NCBI GenBank assembly: GCA_002365865.1
Contig: DFAQ01000072.1
Span: 8,222-34,339 of the forward strand
DNA from: Pelotomaculum sp. UBA3102
GTDB taxonomy: Bacteria > Bacillota > Desulfotomaculia > Desulfotomaculales > Pelotomaculaceae
DNA: 26,118 nucleotides
Direction of reading: 5' to 3'
The translations under genes and the position numbers were made by a program. Below the pieces are notes generated by a model. The model ran no database searches and was not told where the DNA came from. It saw only the letters and a list, made by a program, of their open reading frames with translations. Shown piece after piece: positions 14,854-21,834 of the stretch; within the stretch, counting starts at the first letter, position 1, and each line of letters opens with the position of its first letter.

Positions 14854-16206
14854 TTATATCAATTCCGAAGTTGCCACCTGCAAATAAATGGCGCATTCCA
14901 GTCTCTTCCGGGCCAGGGCACATCCCTGCCCGTCCGGCTGATAGATAGAACCGTTCAACATTTCTGCGTTGGCATGGCAGCCGCCGCTACAGTAAAATTT
15001 GGCCCAGCACCCGGCACACTCTTCCTTATTATAAATATGGGCATCTTTGAAAACATCCCCAATATCCGGCCGGGACACCCCCCTAAACACATTGCCCATC
15101 AAATAACTGCTTCTGCCCACAAACTGGTGACAGGGATACAAGTCGCCGTTTGCCGCAACCGCCAGGTAATCACGCCCCGCGCCGCAACCGGAAAGGCGCT
15201 TGGGCAGGCAGGGCCCGCCTTCCAGGTCAATATTGAAATGAAAAAAATTAAGGGTCTGACCGGCCTTCCGCAGCCGGAGCAATGCGCGGGTCAACTGTTC
15301 ATACTGGGAAAAAATAAAAGGCAGGTCTTGATCTTGAATGGCGTAACCGGCATCCCGAGGGGCCACAACCGGCTCTACCGAAATCTGCTCAAAGCCCAGG
15401 CCGGCCATATGCAGCACGTCCGCACCAAAATCCAGGTTGTGGCGGGTAAAGGTCCCACGTATAATATATTGTGAGCGTTTACATAAACTCACAATTTTTT
15501 TTATCCTAGGCAAGACTAGATCATAGGAACCCGCTTTGCCTGAAACGGGACGCATTTTATCGTGCACTTCACGCCGCCCGTCCAGGCTTAAAACCACAAA
15601 AATATCATTGTCAATAAGATAACGGGTAATTTCGTCATCCAAGAGCAGGGCATTGGTGGTCAGGGTAAAATTAATTTCTTTCCCCGCTTTACCGGCGGCT
15701 TCACGCCCGTAAACCACCAGTTCTTTTAAAACCGCAAAATTCAAAAGCGGCTCCCCGCCGAAAAAATCAACCTCCAGACGCTTTCGCCCCGCGGATCCGG
15801 CGATTAAAAAATCTATCGCCGCCCGTCCCGTTTCCGCTGACATAAGTTCGTCAACCCCGCCGAAACGCCCCTGCCCGGCAAAACAATAACGGCAACCCAG
15901 GTTGCAGCAATGGGCCAGATGCAGACAGAGAGATTTGACTACGGTACTACCGGCAGGATGATATTTTCCTGCCAGAGGATCATCACTGAAAAGCAACCCG
16001 TCTTGGGCCAGTTTTTTAATTTCTGCCAGCGCTTCTAAAACTACCTCCGGTTCATAGCGTCCCCGGTATTGTTCAATTATCCTGCCGGCGGGAAAGCGAT
16101 CATAATCCTCAAGCAGGTTCCAGACCAGGTCGTCCACTTGATGCACGGCCCCGCTGTTAACATCCAATAAAATTTTTGTCCCGTCAAATTCAAACTTGTG
16201 CAGCAA
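14854..16206 (-). CDS. scfB: SCIFF peptide maturase, radical SAM/SPASM enzyme
   Basis: 450 residues. An N-terminal peptide-recognition region (about 1-80), then the radical SAM CX3CX2C cluster at Cys101-Cys105-Cys108 (CCNLGCRYC), and a C-terminal SPASM domain with the CGAGRDYLAV, CHQF and CAGCWAKFYCSGGCH cysteine motifs that hold auxiliary 4Fe-4S clusters. It installs Cys-to-Thr alpha thioether crosslinks in the SCIFF peptide encoded just upstream. The start is TTG at 16206 with GGGGG seven bases upstream; that SD directly follows the T-tract of the terminator between the two genes, so scfB is expressed only by readthrough. No export or protease gene is adjacent. The biological role of the mature peptide is unknown. 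Confidence 0.95.
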   Translation of the reverse strand: MLHKFEFDGTKILLDVNSGAVHQVDDLVWNLLEDYDRFPAGRIIEQYRGRYEPEVVLEALAEIKKLAQDGLLFSDDPLAGKYHPAGSTVVKSLCLHLAHCCNLGCRYCFAGQGRFGGVDELMSAETGRAAIDFLIAGSAGRKRLEVDFFGGEPLLNFAVLKELVVYGREAAGKAGKEINFTLTTNALLLDDEITRYLIDNDIFVVLSLDGRREVHDKMRPVSGKAGSYDLVLPRIKKIVSLCKRSQYIIRGTFTRHNLDFGADVLHMAGLGFEQISVEPVVAPRDAGYAIQDQDLPFIFSQYEQLTRALLRLRKAGQTLNFFHFNIDLEGGPCLPKRLSGCGAGRDYLAVAANGDLYPCHQFVGRSSYLMGNVFRGVSRPDIGDVFKDAHIYNKEECAGCWAKFYCSGGCHANAEMLNGSIYQPDGQGCALARKRLECAIYLQVATSELI

Positions 16207-16218
16207 TATTGAACCCCC

Positions 16219-16249
16219 AAAAAAAGACCTCGTCCCGCCGGGACAAGGT
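16219..16249 (-). terminator. Intercistronic terminator between scfA and scfB
   Basis: A 10-bp stem with one G-U pair (ACCT-G-TCCC type arms, 16227-16236 with 16240-16249), three-base loop, then seven T on the minus strand. It begins two bases after the scfA stop. Expected effect: abundant scfA transcript, limited readthrough to the maturase. Confidence 0.85.
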
Positions 16250-16251
16250 GC

Positions 16252-16404
16252 TTACTTTACATTTTCTTTAGTACATACCTGGTTACCCACCGTACAAGAA
16301 GTTTTACAGGCAGATTGGCAGGAAGCCTGGCATTCACCACAACCGCGGCCCTCTACAGTGGACGAGAGCCTGACCTTATACAACGTTTTAATATGTTTAC
16401 CCAT
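16252..16404 (-). CDS. scfA: SCIFF ribosomal peptide precursor (six Cys in forty-five residues)
   Basis: A 50-residue peptide. Leader MGKHIKTLYKVRLSSTVEG, then a core with exactly six cysteines, Cys22, 25, 29, 33, 37 and 44, interspersed with Ser/Thr (CQSACKTSCTVGNQVC). This is the SCIFF signature, found nearly universally in clostridia next to a radical SAM maturase, which is the next gene here. Thr35, Thr38 or Thr45 near the later cysteines are the plausible crosslink partners. The ATG has GAGGAGG with good spacing. It has its own promoter and a terminator right after the stop. Its length makes it easy to miss in automated calls. Confidence 0.96.
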   Translation of the reverse strand: MGKHIKTLYKVRLSSTVEGRGCGECQASCQSACKTSCTVGNQVCTKENVK

Positions 16405-16427
16405 TATGCAAACCTCCTCTGACAAGT

Positions 16428-16456
16428 ATTATAAATGATTGAACTTACCGGCGCAA
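16428..16456 (-). promoter_or_regulatory. scfA promoter with overlapping inverted repeat
   Basis: TATAAT at 16428-16433 and TTGCGC at 16451-16456, 17 bases apart (minus strand). The -35 lies inside the inverted repeat CCGGCG-CAAC-CGCCGG (16448-16463), which has no T-tract on either side and so may be an operator. Predicted start near 16421. Confidence 0.55.
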
Positions 16457-16548
16457 CCGCCGGCAAAATAAAACTTCCTGCTTTTCACAAGATAAATATT
16501 TTTTATAATTTAATCAGTAAAAAAAACGTCAGTTTTCTACAATATACG

Positions 16549-16577
16549 TTGTTAACATACAAAATTAATGATAAAAT
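16549..16577 (+). promoter_or_regulatory. Plus-strand promoter
   Basis: TTGTTA (16549-16554) and TAAAAT (16572-16577), 17 bases apart. It points away from scfA, into the only plus-strand unit of the window; predicted start near 16584. Confidence 0.5.
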
Positions 16578-16593
16578 GTAAGTGGTGGTCAAA

Positions 16594-16797
16594 TTGGTAA
16601 TTATTAGGTTCAATTTTAAGTTTATTGACAAAGTAAAATTTTTCACAAAGTATTTAATATCCGGTTTTTCCAACGGTGGCAGCTGGAAACTGAATCGCAT
16701 CACTGAAATGAACAGCCGTGAAATCAGGAAAATAGTAGTAAGAAACGCCTCGACGTATGAAGAGCTGTTTTCTCACCGGGAAAAAGCTCTGCGTTGA
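16594..16797 (+). CDS. Hypothetical small protein (doubtful), only plus-strand ORF with its own signals
   Basis: A 67-residue frame starting at TTG 16594, with GGTGG five bases upstream (GTG at 16582 is an alternative but would lie at the transcription start). The first half is AT-rich and lysine/phenylalanine-rich; the second half (MNSREIRKIVVRNASTYEEL then FSHREKALR) looks like a charged amphipathic helix. I recognise no family. It has a promoter upstream and an intrinsic terminator 64 bases downstream. The end of the frame coincides with a strong RNA hairpin, so the transcript could instead be non-coding. It could also be a remnant of a longer gene. Confidence 0.28.
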   Translation: MVIIRFNFKFIDKVKFFTKYLISGFSNGGSWKLNRITEMNSREIRKIVVRNASTYEELFSHREKALR

Positions 16798-16882
16798 AGC
16801 CGCATGCTTTACCATAGGCACTTCATTCTATGTCCGGGCAAAGTTTTGCAGCCGGGCCAGAAGGGTGATTTACCCTTTTTTT
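16744..16882 (+). ncRNA. Possible structured RNA at the 3' half of the plus-strand transcript
   Basis: AACGC/GCGTT (16744-16748 with 16791-16795) encloses a hairpin of AGAGCT/AGCTCT and TTTTC/GAAAA (16761-16772 with 16780-16790). Then CATAG/CTATG (16813-16817 with 16828-16832), then CCGG-GCAAA/TTTGC-CCGG (16834-16842 with 16845-16855), then the terminator. Successive stems fill almost the whole segment and no plus-strand gene follows. I match it to no known RNA class. Confidence 0.35.
16861..16882 (+). terminator. Plus-strand intrinsic terminator
   Basis: AAGGGT (16861-16866) and ACCCTT (16872-16877) with a five-base loop, followed by a T-tract. It ends the only plus-strand unit. The remaining bases to 17010 show no gene. 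Confidence 0.7.
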
Positions 16883-17010
16883 AGGCAAAAATCTGATTCA
16901 ACCTGCCTCAATTTAAAACATATTTTCCACTTAAGAAATTATGCGTGACTAAAAAACTTAACCCCTAATTTCCGTGTAAAATGCCGGCGTAAGATGACGC
17001 AACGGCACCA

Positions 17011-17050
17011 AAAAACCCTCCGGAGGATTAATTAAATCCCCGGAGGGTTT
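17011..17050 (-). terminator. Terminator of the tRNA operon
   Basis: AAACCCTCCGG (17013-17023) pairs with CCGGAGGGTTT (17040-17050), with an inner GGATT/AATCC; a run of six T follows on the minus strand. It lies nine bases past tRNA-Gly. Confidence 0.9.
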
Positions 17051-17058
17051 GCTGTTAC

Positions 17059-17133
17059 TGGAGCGGGTGACGAGGATCGAACTCGCAACCCTCAGCTTGG
17101 GAAGCTGATGCTCTACCATTGAGCTACACCCGC
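17059..17133 (-). tRNA. tRNA-Gly (anticodon CCC)
   Basis: Minus-strand cloverleaf beginning GCGGGTG, D-loop AGCTCAATGGTAGAGC, anticodon stem TCAGC/GCTGA around loop TTCCCAA (anticodon CCC, reads GGG), T-loop GTTCGATCC, and an encoded CCA. Last gene of a Lys-Glu-Gly tRNA operon. Confidence 0.96.
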
Positions 17134-17196
17134 GCATGCTGTCATTATTATAGTCTTTTTTAAGCTGGAAATCAAGTTGCGGCGGCAGTTAATTTT

Positions 17197-17244
17197 CCAT
17201 ATAACCAAAGGACAGCTTGATTAAACTGTCCTTTGGTTATATGG
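17197..17244. repeat. Perfect 19-bp inverted repeat touching the tRNA-Glu 3' end
   Basis: Arms CCATATAACCAAAGGACAG (17197-17215) and its exact complement (17226-17244) around a ten-base centre CTTGATTAAA. The right arm contains the CCA end of tRNA-Glu. No T-tract follows on the minus strand (AAAATTAACTG), so it is not an ordinary terminator; it lies inside the tRNA operon. Confidence 0.9.
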
Positions 17245-17317
17245 TGACCCCACCGGGATTCGAACCCGGGTTACCGCCGTGAAAGGGCGGTGTCTTAAAC
17301 CACTTGACCATGGGGCC
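17242..17317 (-). tRNA. tRNA-Glu (anticodon TTC)
   Basis: Minus-strand cloverleaf GGCCCCA...TGGGGTC, anticodon stem CCGCC/GGCGG around CTTTCAC (anticodon TTC), T-loop GGTTCGAATCC, encoded CCA. Its CCA is part of a perfect 19-bp inverted repeat that follows. Confidence 0.96.
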
Positions 17318-17345
17318 GTTTATACTGCCTTCTGTTTTTTATTGT

Positions 17346-17421
17346 TGGTGAGCCATGGTGGACTCGAACCACCGACACCCTGATTAAAAGTCAGGTGCTC
17401 TTCCAGCTGAGCTAATGGCCC
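17346..17421 (-). tRNA. tRNA-Lys (anticodon TTT)
   Basis: Minus-strand cloverleaf GGGCCAT/ATGGCTC (one G-U pair in the acceptor stem), anticodon stem CCTGA/TCAGG around CTTTTAA (anticodon TTT), T-loop GGTTCGAGTCC, encoded CCA. First tRNA of the operon. Confidence 0.96.
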
Positions 17422-17442
17422 ATCCAAGCCTTACAGATAGTA

Positions 17443-17471
17443 ATATTACTATACCTGATTAAGCGTGTCAA
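17443..17471 (-). promoter_or_regulatory. tRNA operon promoter with a palindrome over the -10
   Basis: TTGACA (17466-17471) with TAATAT (17443-17448) 17 bases on, minus strand. The -10 lies at the centre of a perfect 16-bp palindrome ATAGTAATATTACTAT (17437-17452). Predicted start is about 15 bases before tRNA-Lys. Confidence 0.55.
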
Positions 17472-17498
17472 TAATCAAAAATAAAAAATCCCTCCAAT

Positions 17499-18797
17499 TT
17501 ACCGGTCCATTACTTCAGAAAAATCGTCGGAGATAATGGTCTGGGAACGCCTGCTGCCGACACCGACCAACCCGATGGGCACTTCAGTCACCTCGCTGAT
17601 CCGCTCCAGATACCTTCTGGCATTATAAGGAAGTTCGGAAAATTCCCGGCAGCCTGAAATATCTTCCTGCCAACCCGGCAGCTCTTCATAAACCGGGATG
17701 CATTCCCGCAATACTTTATGATTAGCCGGAAAATCTTTTATGATGTCTCCCCGGTAGCCGTAACCGGTGCAAATTTTCACTTTCTCCAGGCCGCTTAAGA
17801 CATCCAGCTTGGTAACGGCAAAACAATGCAGGCCGTTGATTCTCCCGGAATAGCGCCCGACAACCCCGTCAAACCACCCGCAACGGCGGGGCCGCCCGGT
17901 GGTAGTCCCGAATTCACCGCCATGCTTCCGGATGTATGCACCCGTATCATCCTTCAGTTCCGTGGGGAAGGGACCTCCTCCCACCCGCGTGGTATAAGCC
18001 TTGGCCACTCCGATCACCCAGTCGATACAGGTAGGACCGATGCCCGCCCCGATACAGGCCGCACCGGCAACGGGGTGTGACGAGGTAACGTAAGGATAGG
18101 TGCCGTGATCCAGGTCCAGCATCGTCCCCTGGGCGCCTTCAAAAAGTATGCTCTGCCCCTGTTTGATCGCTTCATTAATAATCAATGAAGTATCCGCCAG
18201 GTATCCTTTTAACGACGCGGCATAACGGACGTAAGTCTCCCATACCCGGTTAAAATCCAGGGCCTCGTTGTTATAAACCCTGGTTAAAAGGTGGTTTTTA
18301 CCTTCCAGATTGCGCTCAAGTAGGGACTTGAACTCATCCGGATCCACCAGGTCAATCATCCGGATACCCACCCGGGCGGATTTATCCATGTAGGCCGGCC
18401 CAATCCCGCGGCAGGTGGTGCCTATTTTATTTTTACCCTTACGTTCTTCCTCCACAAAATCCAGTTTTTGGTGGTAGGGGAAGATAATATGCGCGCGCTC
18501 GCTTATTTTTAAATTTGCGGTGCTGATGCCCTGCTTCTCCAGGGATTCCAGTTCTCTCAGCAAAACCTCGGGGTCAATAACCACCCCGCTGCCGATAATA
18601 CAAATTTTATCCGGGTAAAGGATGCCGGAGGGAATCAAGTGCAGCTTAAATTCCCGGTCTTCAACAACAACGGTGTGACCGGCGTTATTCCCCCCCTGGT
18701 ACCGCGCCACCAGGTCGGCTCTTTGAGCCAGAAAATCAGTAACTTTGCCCTTGCCCTCGTCACCCCACTGAGCGCCAATCAAAACAACCGTAGACAT
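17499..18797 (-). CDS. purA: Adenylosuccinate synthetase
   Basis: 432 residues. Makes adenylosuccinate from IMP, aspartate and GTP, the first step from IMP to AMP. N-terminal GAQWGDEGKGKV (residues 8-19) is the GTP/IMP P-loop with the catalytic Asp13; the NNAGHTVVV, TTCRGIGPAYMDKSARVG, GAQGTMLDLDHGTYPYVTSS and TTTGRPRRCGW motifs are all present, and the C-terminal VGSRRSQTI-like guanine-binding segment is intact. The ATG follows AGGAGG at usual spacing. It lies 39 bases after the flavoprotein gene with no terminator between them, so they probably share a transcript. No clear terminator is visible between purA and the tRNA promoter. Confidence 0.97.
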   Translation of the reverse strand: MSTVVLIGAQWGDEGKGKVTDFLAQRADLVARYQGGNNAGHTVVVEDREFKLHLIPSGILYPDKICIIGSGVVIDPEVLLRELESLEKQGISTANLKISERAHIIFPYHQKLDFVEEERKGKNKIGTTCRGIGPAYMDKSARVGIRMIDLVDPDEFKSLLERNLEGKNHLLTRVYNNEALDFNRVWETYVRYAASLKGYLADTSLIINEAIKQGQSILFEGAQGTMLDLDHGTYPYVTSSHPVAGAACIGAGIGPTCIDWVIGVAKAYTTRVGGGPFPTELKDDTGAYIRKHGGEFGTTTGRPRRCGWFDGVVGRYSGRINGLHCFAVTKLDVLSGLEKVKICTGYGYRGDIIKDFPANHKVLRECIPVYEELPGWQEDISGCREFSELPYNARRYLERISEVTEVPIGLVGVGSRRSQTIISDDFSEVMDR

Positions 18798-18836
18798 GGC
18801 CTACCTCCTATTCCTGACTGTTTTTTACCCTTCTAT

Positions 18837-20225
18837 TTAAACTCTTTGCATAATCTCTTTGGCCGCCATGACACCGGAAACAGAAGCCTGGGCCAGTCCC
18901 CTAGTGACCCCGGCCCCGTCACCTGCCGCAAACAAGTTTTGGACCCGGGTCTCCAGGCAACGCGACAGGGCCAGCCGGGAAGAATAAAATTTAACTTCTA
19001 CCCCGTAAATAAGCGTATACCTGGAATATACTCCCGGAGCCATTTTGTCCAGCACCTTCAGCATTTCCACGATTCCTTTCAGATGGCGGTAAGGAAGAAC
19101 CAGGCTCAGGTCTCCGGGCGTGGCTTCACTTAAAGTCGGCACCGTCAGACACTTTTTCAGTCTTTCCCTGGTTGACCGCCTCCCCGCCAAAAGATCACCC
19201 AGGCTCTGAACCAATACTCCCCCGCCCAGCAGGTTGGCAAGACTTGCGATGTACCTGCCGTAGGCAATCGGTTCCTTAAACGGCTCCGTAAAGGTTTTAC
19301 TTACCAGTATGGCAAAATTTGTATTTTCAGTCTTGTTGAAGGCGTAACTGTGGCCGTTAACCGTGATCAATCCGTCATTATTTTCCAACACCACTTCTCC
19401 GTTGGGATTCATGCAGAAGGTACGCACTTTGTCATTAAAGGTCCGCGAAAAATAAACGAATTTTGCTTCATAAAAAATTCTGGTCAGATGGTCCGTTACC
19501 GCCGCCGGGACCTCAACCCTGACCCCGATATCAACGGGATTAATCGTAATATCCAGCCCGTTCCTGGCCGCTTCCTGTTTAAGCCATCCAGCGCCTTCCC
19601 GGCCCGGTGCGAGCACTACGCATTTTGCACGCAATGCCTGCCCGTCCTCGCAGATAACTCCTTGGACGGCGCCGTCTTTTACCATGACCTCTCTGACCGG
19701 AGACGAAGTACGGACTTCTACTCCATGGGATACCAGGTAGTCCTGCATTCTCTGAAGTATTTCCATACAGCGGCCGGTACCCATATGCCTTATCGGCACC
19801 GGAATCAGTTTTAATTCCGACAGTATGGCCCGGCGCTGCATATCCTCTATTTCCTCTTTACGCTCCAGCCCGAACACTTGTGCGGGAGCGCCGAATTTAA
19901 CATAAAACCGGTCGATATAATCAATCATCCCGGCCAGATTCTTCTCGTCGAGATACTGCTCCAGGCTGCCGCCTACTTCCGTGGACAGGGTTAGTTTGCC
20001 GTCACTGAAGGCGCCTGCCCCGCCCCAGCCACAGGTGATGGAACATGGAGAACAATTAAAACAAGGTGCGCTTTGCTCCCTGGCAGAACACACTCTGTCT
20101 TTAATATTCCGCCCTTTCTCTATAATTAATATATTTAAACCAGACCGATTTTTGACCAGCTCAAGCGAAGTAAAAATTCCGGCCGGCCCCGCACCGACAA
20201 TAATTACATCATACTGTTTAGGCAT
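18837..20225 (-). CDS. FAD-dependent oxidoreductase of the COG2509 type
   Basis: 462 residues. N-terminal Rossmann dinucleotide motif GAGPAG (11-16) followed by an acidic strand end (IIEKG), a cysteine-rich segment CFNCSPCSITCGWGGAGAFSDGKL (about residues 55-78), and a C-terminal FAD loop AAGDGAGVTRGLAQA. This fits the uncharacterised FAD-dependent dehydrogenase group COG2509, common in anaerobes; substrate unknown. The clustered cysteines could bind metal or be redox active (inference). The ATG has GAAGGG upstream. Transcribed from a strong promoter with a palindrome over it and a 150-base leader containing a short reading frame that overlaps this start. Likely cotranscribed with purA. Confidence 0.87.
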   Translation of the reverse strand: MPKQYDVIIVGAGPAGIFTSLELVKNRSGLNILIIEKGRNIKDRVCSAREQSAPCFNCSPCSITCGWGGAGAFSDGKLTLSTEVGGSLEQYLDEKNLAGMIDYIDRFYVKFGAPAQVFGLERKEEIEDMQRRAILSELKLIPVPIRHMGTGRCMEILQRMQDYLVSHGVEVRTSSPVREVMVKDGAVQGVICEDGQALRAKCVVLAPGREGAGWLKQEAARNGLDITINPVDIGVRVEVPAAVTDHLTRIFYEAKFVYFSRTFNDKVRTFCMNPNGEVVLENNDGLITVNGHSYAFNKTENTNFAILVSKTFTEPFKEPIAYGRYIASLANLLGGGVLVQSLGDLLAGRRSTRERLKKCLTVPTLSEATPGDLSLVLPYRHLKGIVEMLKVLDKMAPGVYSRYTLIYGVEVKFYSSRLALSRCLETRVQNLFAAGDGAGVTRGLAQASVSGVMAAKEIMQRV

Positions 20226-20283
20226 AAAATATCCCTTCTACCGCCTTCTGTAAAAATATTTTGAATTTTTTGCCTGCCGGCAT
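20218..20283 (-). other. Possible 21-codon upstream ORF overlapping the flavoprotein start
   Basis: ATG at 20281-20283 opens MPAGKKFKIFLQKAVEGIF and ends at TAA (20218-20220), just inside the flavoprotein gene, in another frame. Its SD is weak. It might couple or tune translation of the main gene, or be chance in AT-rich leader. Confidence 0.25.
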
Positions 20284-20382
20284 AAAAATAACCCAAACAA
20301 CAAACTTCTGCCGGTTGCTATTTGAGCTAATTCGATTTTGGGTAAAATTTATTTATCGGTTTTTTCTCAGGCAATACAATGT

Positions 20383-20412
20383 ATTTTATCAAATCCCCCA
20401 CATAACTGTCAA
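20383..20412 (-). promoter_or_regulatory. Strong promoter for the flavoprotein-purA unit, with palindrome
   Basis: TTGACA (20407-20412) and TAAAAT (20383-20388) on the minus strand, 18 bases apart, with an extended TG before the -10. A 13-bp palindrome AATACA-A-TGTATT (20373-20385) overlaps the -10 and the start site, a typical repressor position. Confidence 0.75.
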
Positions 20413-20430
20413 GAAAAACTGCGCCGGGCC

Positions 20431-20462
20431 AAAAACTCCGGGACGGGAAGCCCTTTACCGGG
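20431..20462 (-). terminator. Probable weak terminator after dnaB
   Basis: On the minus strand CCGG...CCGG (20458-20461 with 20438-20441) encloses GGG-CTT-CCC, then GAGTTTTTGG. The stem has internal loops, so it is only moderately convincing, but it sits directly between the dnaB stop and the next promoter. Confidence 0.4.
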
Positions 20463-20464
20463 AT

Positions 20465-21793
20465 TTATTCCTCGACATTTTTAAGCAGGGGCACAAACTT
20501 GGTAAACTCTTTTAGAAAACCCAGTTCGACCGTTCCTACCGGTCCGTTCCGGTGTTTCGAAATGATTATTTCGGCAATCCCTTTTTTTTCGGAATCAGGA
20601 TTGTAGTACTCGTCCCGGTAAATAAACATGACCAGGTCGGCATCTTGTTCCAGCGAACCTGATTCACGCAAATCCGACATCACCGGGCGTTTCTTGGGAC
20701 GCTGTTCCACCGAACGGCTGAGCTGCGCCAGGGCCAGCACCGGTACGTTCAGTTCCTTGGCCAGGCCTTTTAAGGAACGGGAAATTTCAGAGATTTCCTG
20801 CTGGCGGTTTTCTACCCGCCGGGTTCCCTGCATTAACTGCAGGTAATCAATAACCACAAGCCCCAGTCCCTTTTCTGCCTGAAGCTGCCTGGCCTTGGCT
20901 CGAACCTGCCGGATACTGACGGCAGCGGTATCGTCGATATAAATGGGCGCTTTGGCCAGTTTGCCCGCTGTCTCGTGCAGGTTATGCCAATCTTCCTCTT
21001 CCAGCGAACCGGTACGAATTCGGTGTTGATCTACTTTAGCTTCGGCGCAAAGGATGCGCTGCACCAGCTGCTCTTTGGACATTTCCAGGCTAAAAACCGC
21101 CGTTGGTATATTTTGCTTGAGAGCGGCATTGTAGCCGATACATAACCCCAAGCTGGTCTTACCCATGCTGGGACGCCCGGCCAGAATAATAAAGTCGCCG
21201 GCATGCAAACCGCTGCAGATCCGGTCAAGGTCGCTAAAAGAAGTAGAAACACCCGTAATATTACCCCGGTTATGGTAAAGCTCTTCAATATGCGTAAGCG
21301 TGTCCAGCAAGATATCTTTAATGGGGAAAAAAACGTCCACCGCTCTGCGGCCGCTAATTTCCATGATCATCCGTTCGGCTTCAGCAATAAGCTTTTCCGG
21401 TTCCTCTCCCTCATCGTAGCTCATGCCGGCAATTCGGGTGGATACCTGGATCAGGGTGCGTAAAAGCGACTTTTCCTCAACTATTCGAACATAAAATTCC
21501 ACATTAGCGGCAGTAGGGACTAATTCGGCCAGAGAAGCGATGTAAGCCACACCGCCGACCTTGTCCAACTTCCCCCCGGCAGCAAGCTGCTCACTGACCG
21601 TGATTAGATCCACCGGGTGGCCGCTTTCATTAAGCTCCAGCATGGTTTCATAAATTATTTTATGCCCCTCCCGGTAGAAGTCCTCCGGCCGAAGGGTTTT
21701 CATAACCTTATAGATGGCTTCCCGGTCGAGAAGGACGGAGCCGAGCACGGACTGCTCGGCATCAATATTCTGCGGGAGTACCCGTTCCAACAA
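20465..21793 (-). CDS. dnaB: Replicative DNA helicase DnaB
   Basis: About 442 residues. N-terminal helical domain (RVLPQNIDAEQSVLGSVLLD), linker, and a RecA-like ATPase with Walker A GRPSMGKTS, Walker B-type LGLVVIDYLQLM, the RQQEISEISRSLKGLAKEL helix and the DLRESGSLEQDADLVMFIYR motif. Hexameric helicase that unwinds DNA at the replication fork and recruits primase. The frame opens at GTG 21802, but that GTG overlaps the SD (AAAAGGTGA); TTG at 21793 (or 21790) is a more plausible start and matches the usual short N-terminus. It follows lonC by about 41 bases and ends the rpsR-side replication/ribosome gene run. Confidence 0.95.
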   Translation of the reverse strand: MLERVLPQNIDAEQSVLGSVLLDREAIYKVMKTLRPEDFYREGHKIIYETMLELNESGHPVDLITVSEQLAAGGKLDKVGGVAYIASLAELVPTAANVEFYVRIVEEKSLLRTLIQVSTRIAGMSYDEGEEPEKLIAEAERMIMEISGRRAVDVFFPIKDILLDTLTHIEELYHNRGNITGVSTSFSDLDRICSGLHAGDFIILAGRPSMGKTSLGLCIGYNAALKQNIPTAVFSLEMSKEQLVQRILCAEAKVDQHRIRTGSLEEEDWHNLHETAGKLAKAPIYIDDTAAVSIRQVRAKARQLQAEKGLGLVVIDYLQLMQGTRRVENRQQEISEISRSLKGLAKELNVPVLALAQLSRSVEQRPKKRPVMSDLRESGSLEQDADLVMFIYRDEYYNPDSEKKGIAEIIISKHRNGPVGTVELGFLKEFTKFVPLLKNVEE

Positions 21794-21834
21794 AATAATC
21801 ACCTTTTCAGCAACTATTTATCCCGTTACCGGTT

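Noticed and set aside
16503..16703. Minus-strand 66-codon frame
   Set aside because: Very AT-rich, low-complexity composition, no SD, and it overlaps the better supported plus-strand unit and its promoter.
16757..16948. Second plus-strand frame overlapping the small ORF
   Set aside because: It reads through the intrinsic terminator hairpin and its T-tract, has no SD, and is rich in Cys, Arg and Ser as expected for non-coding sequence.
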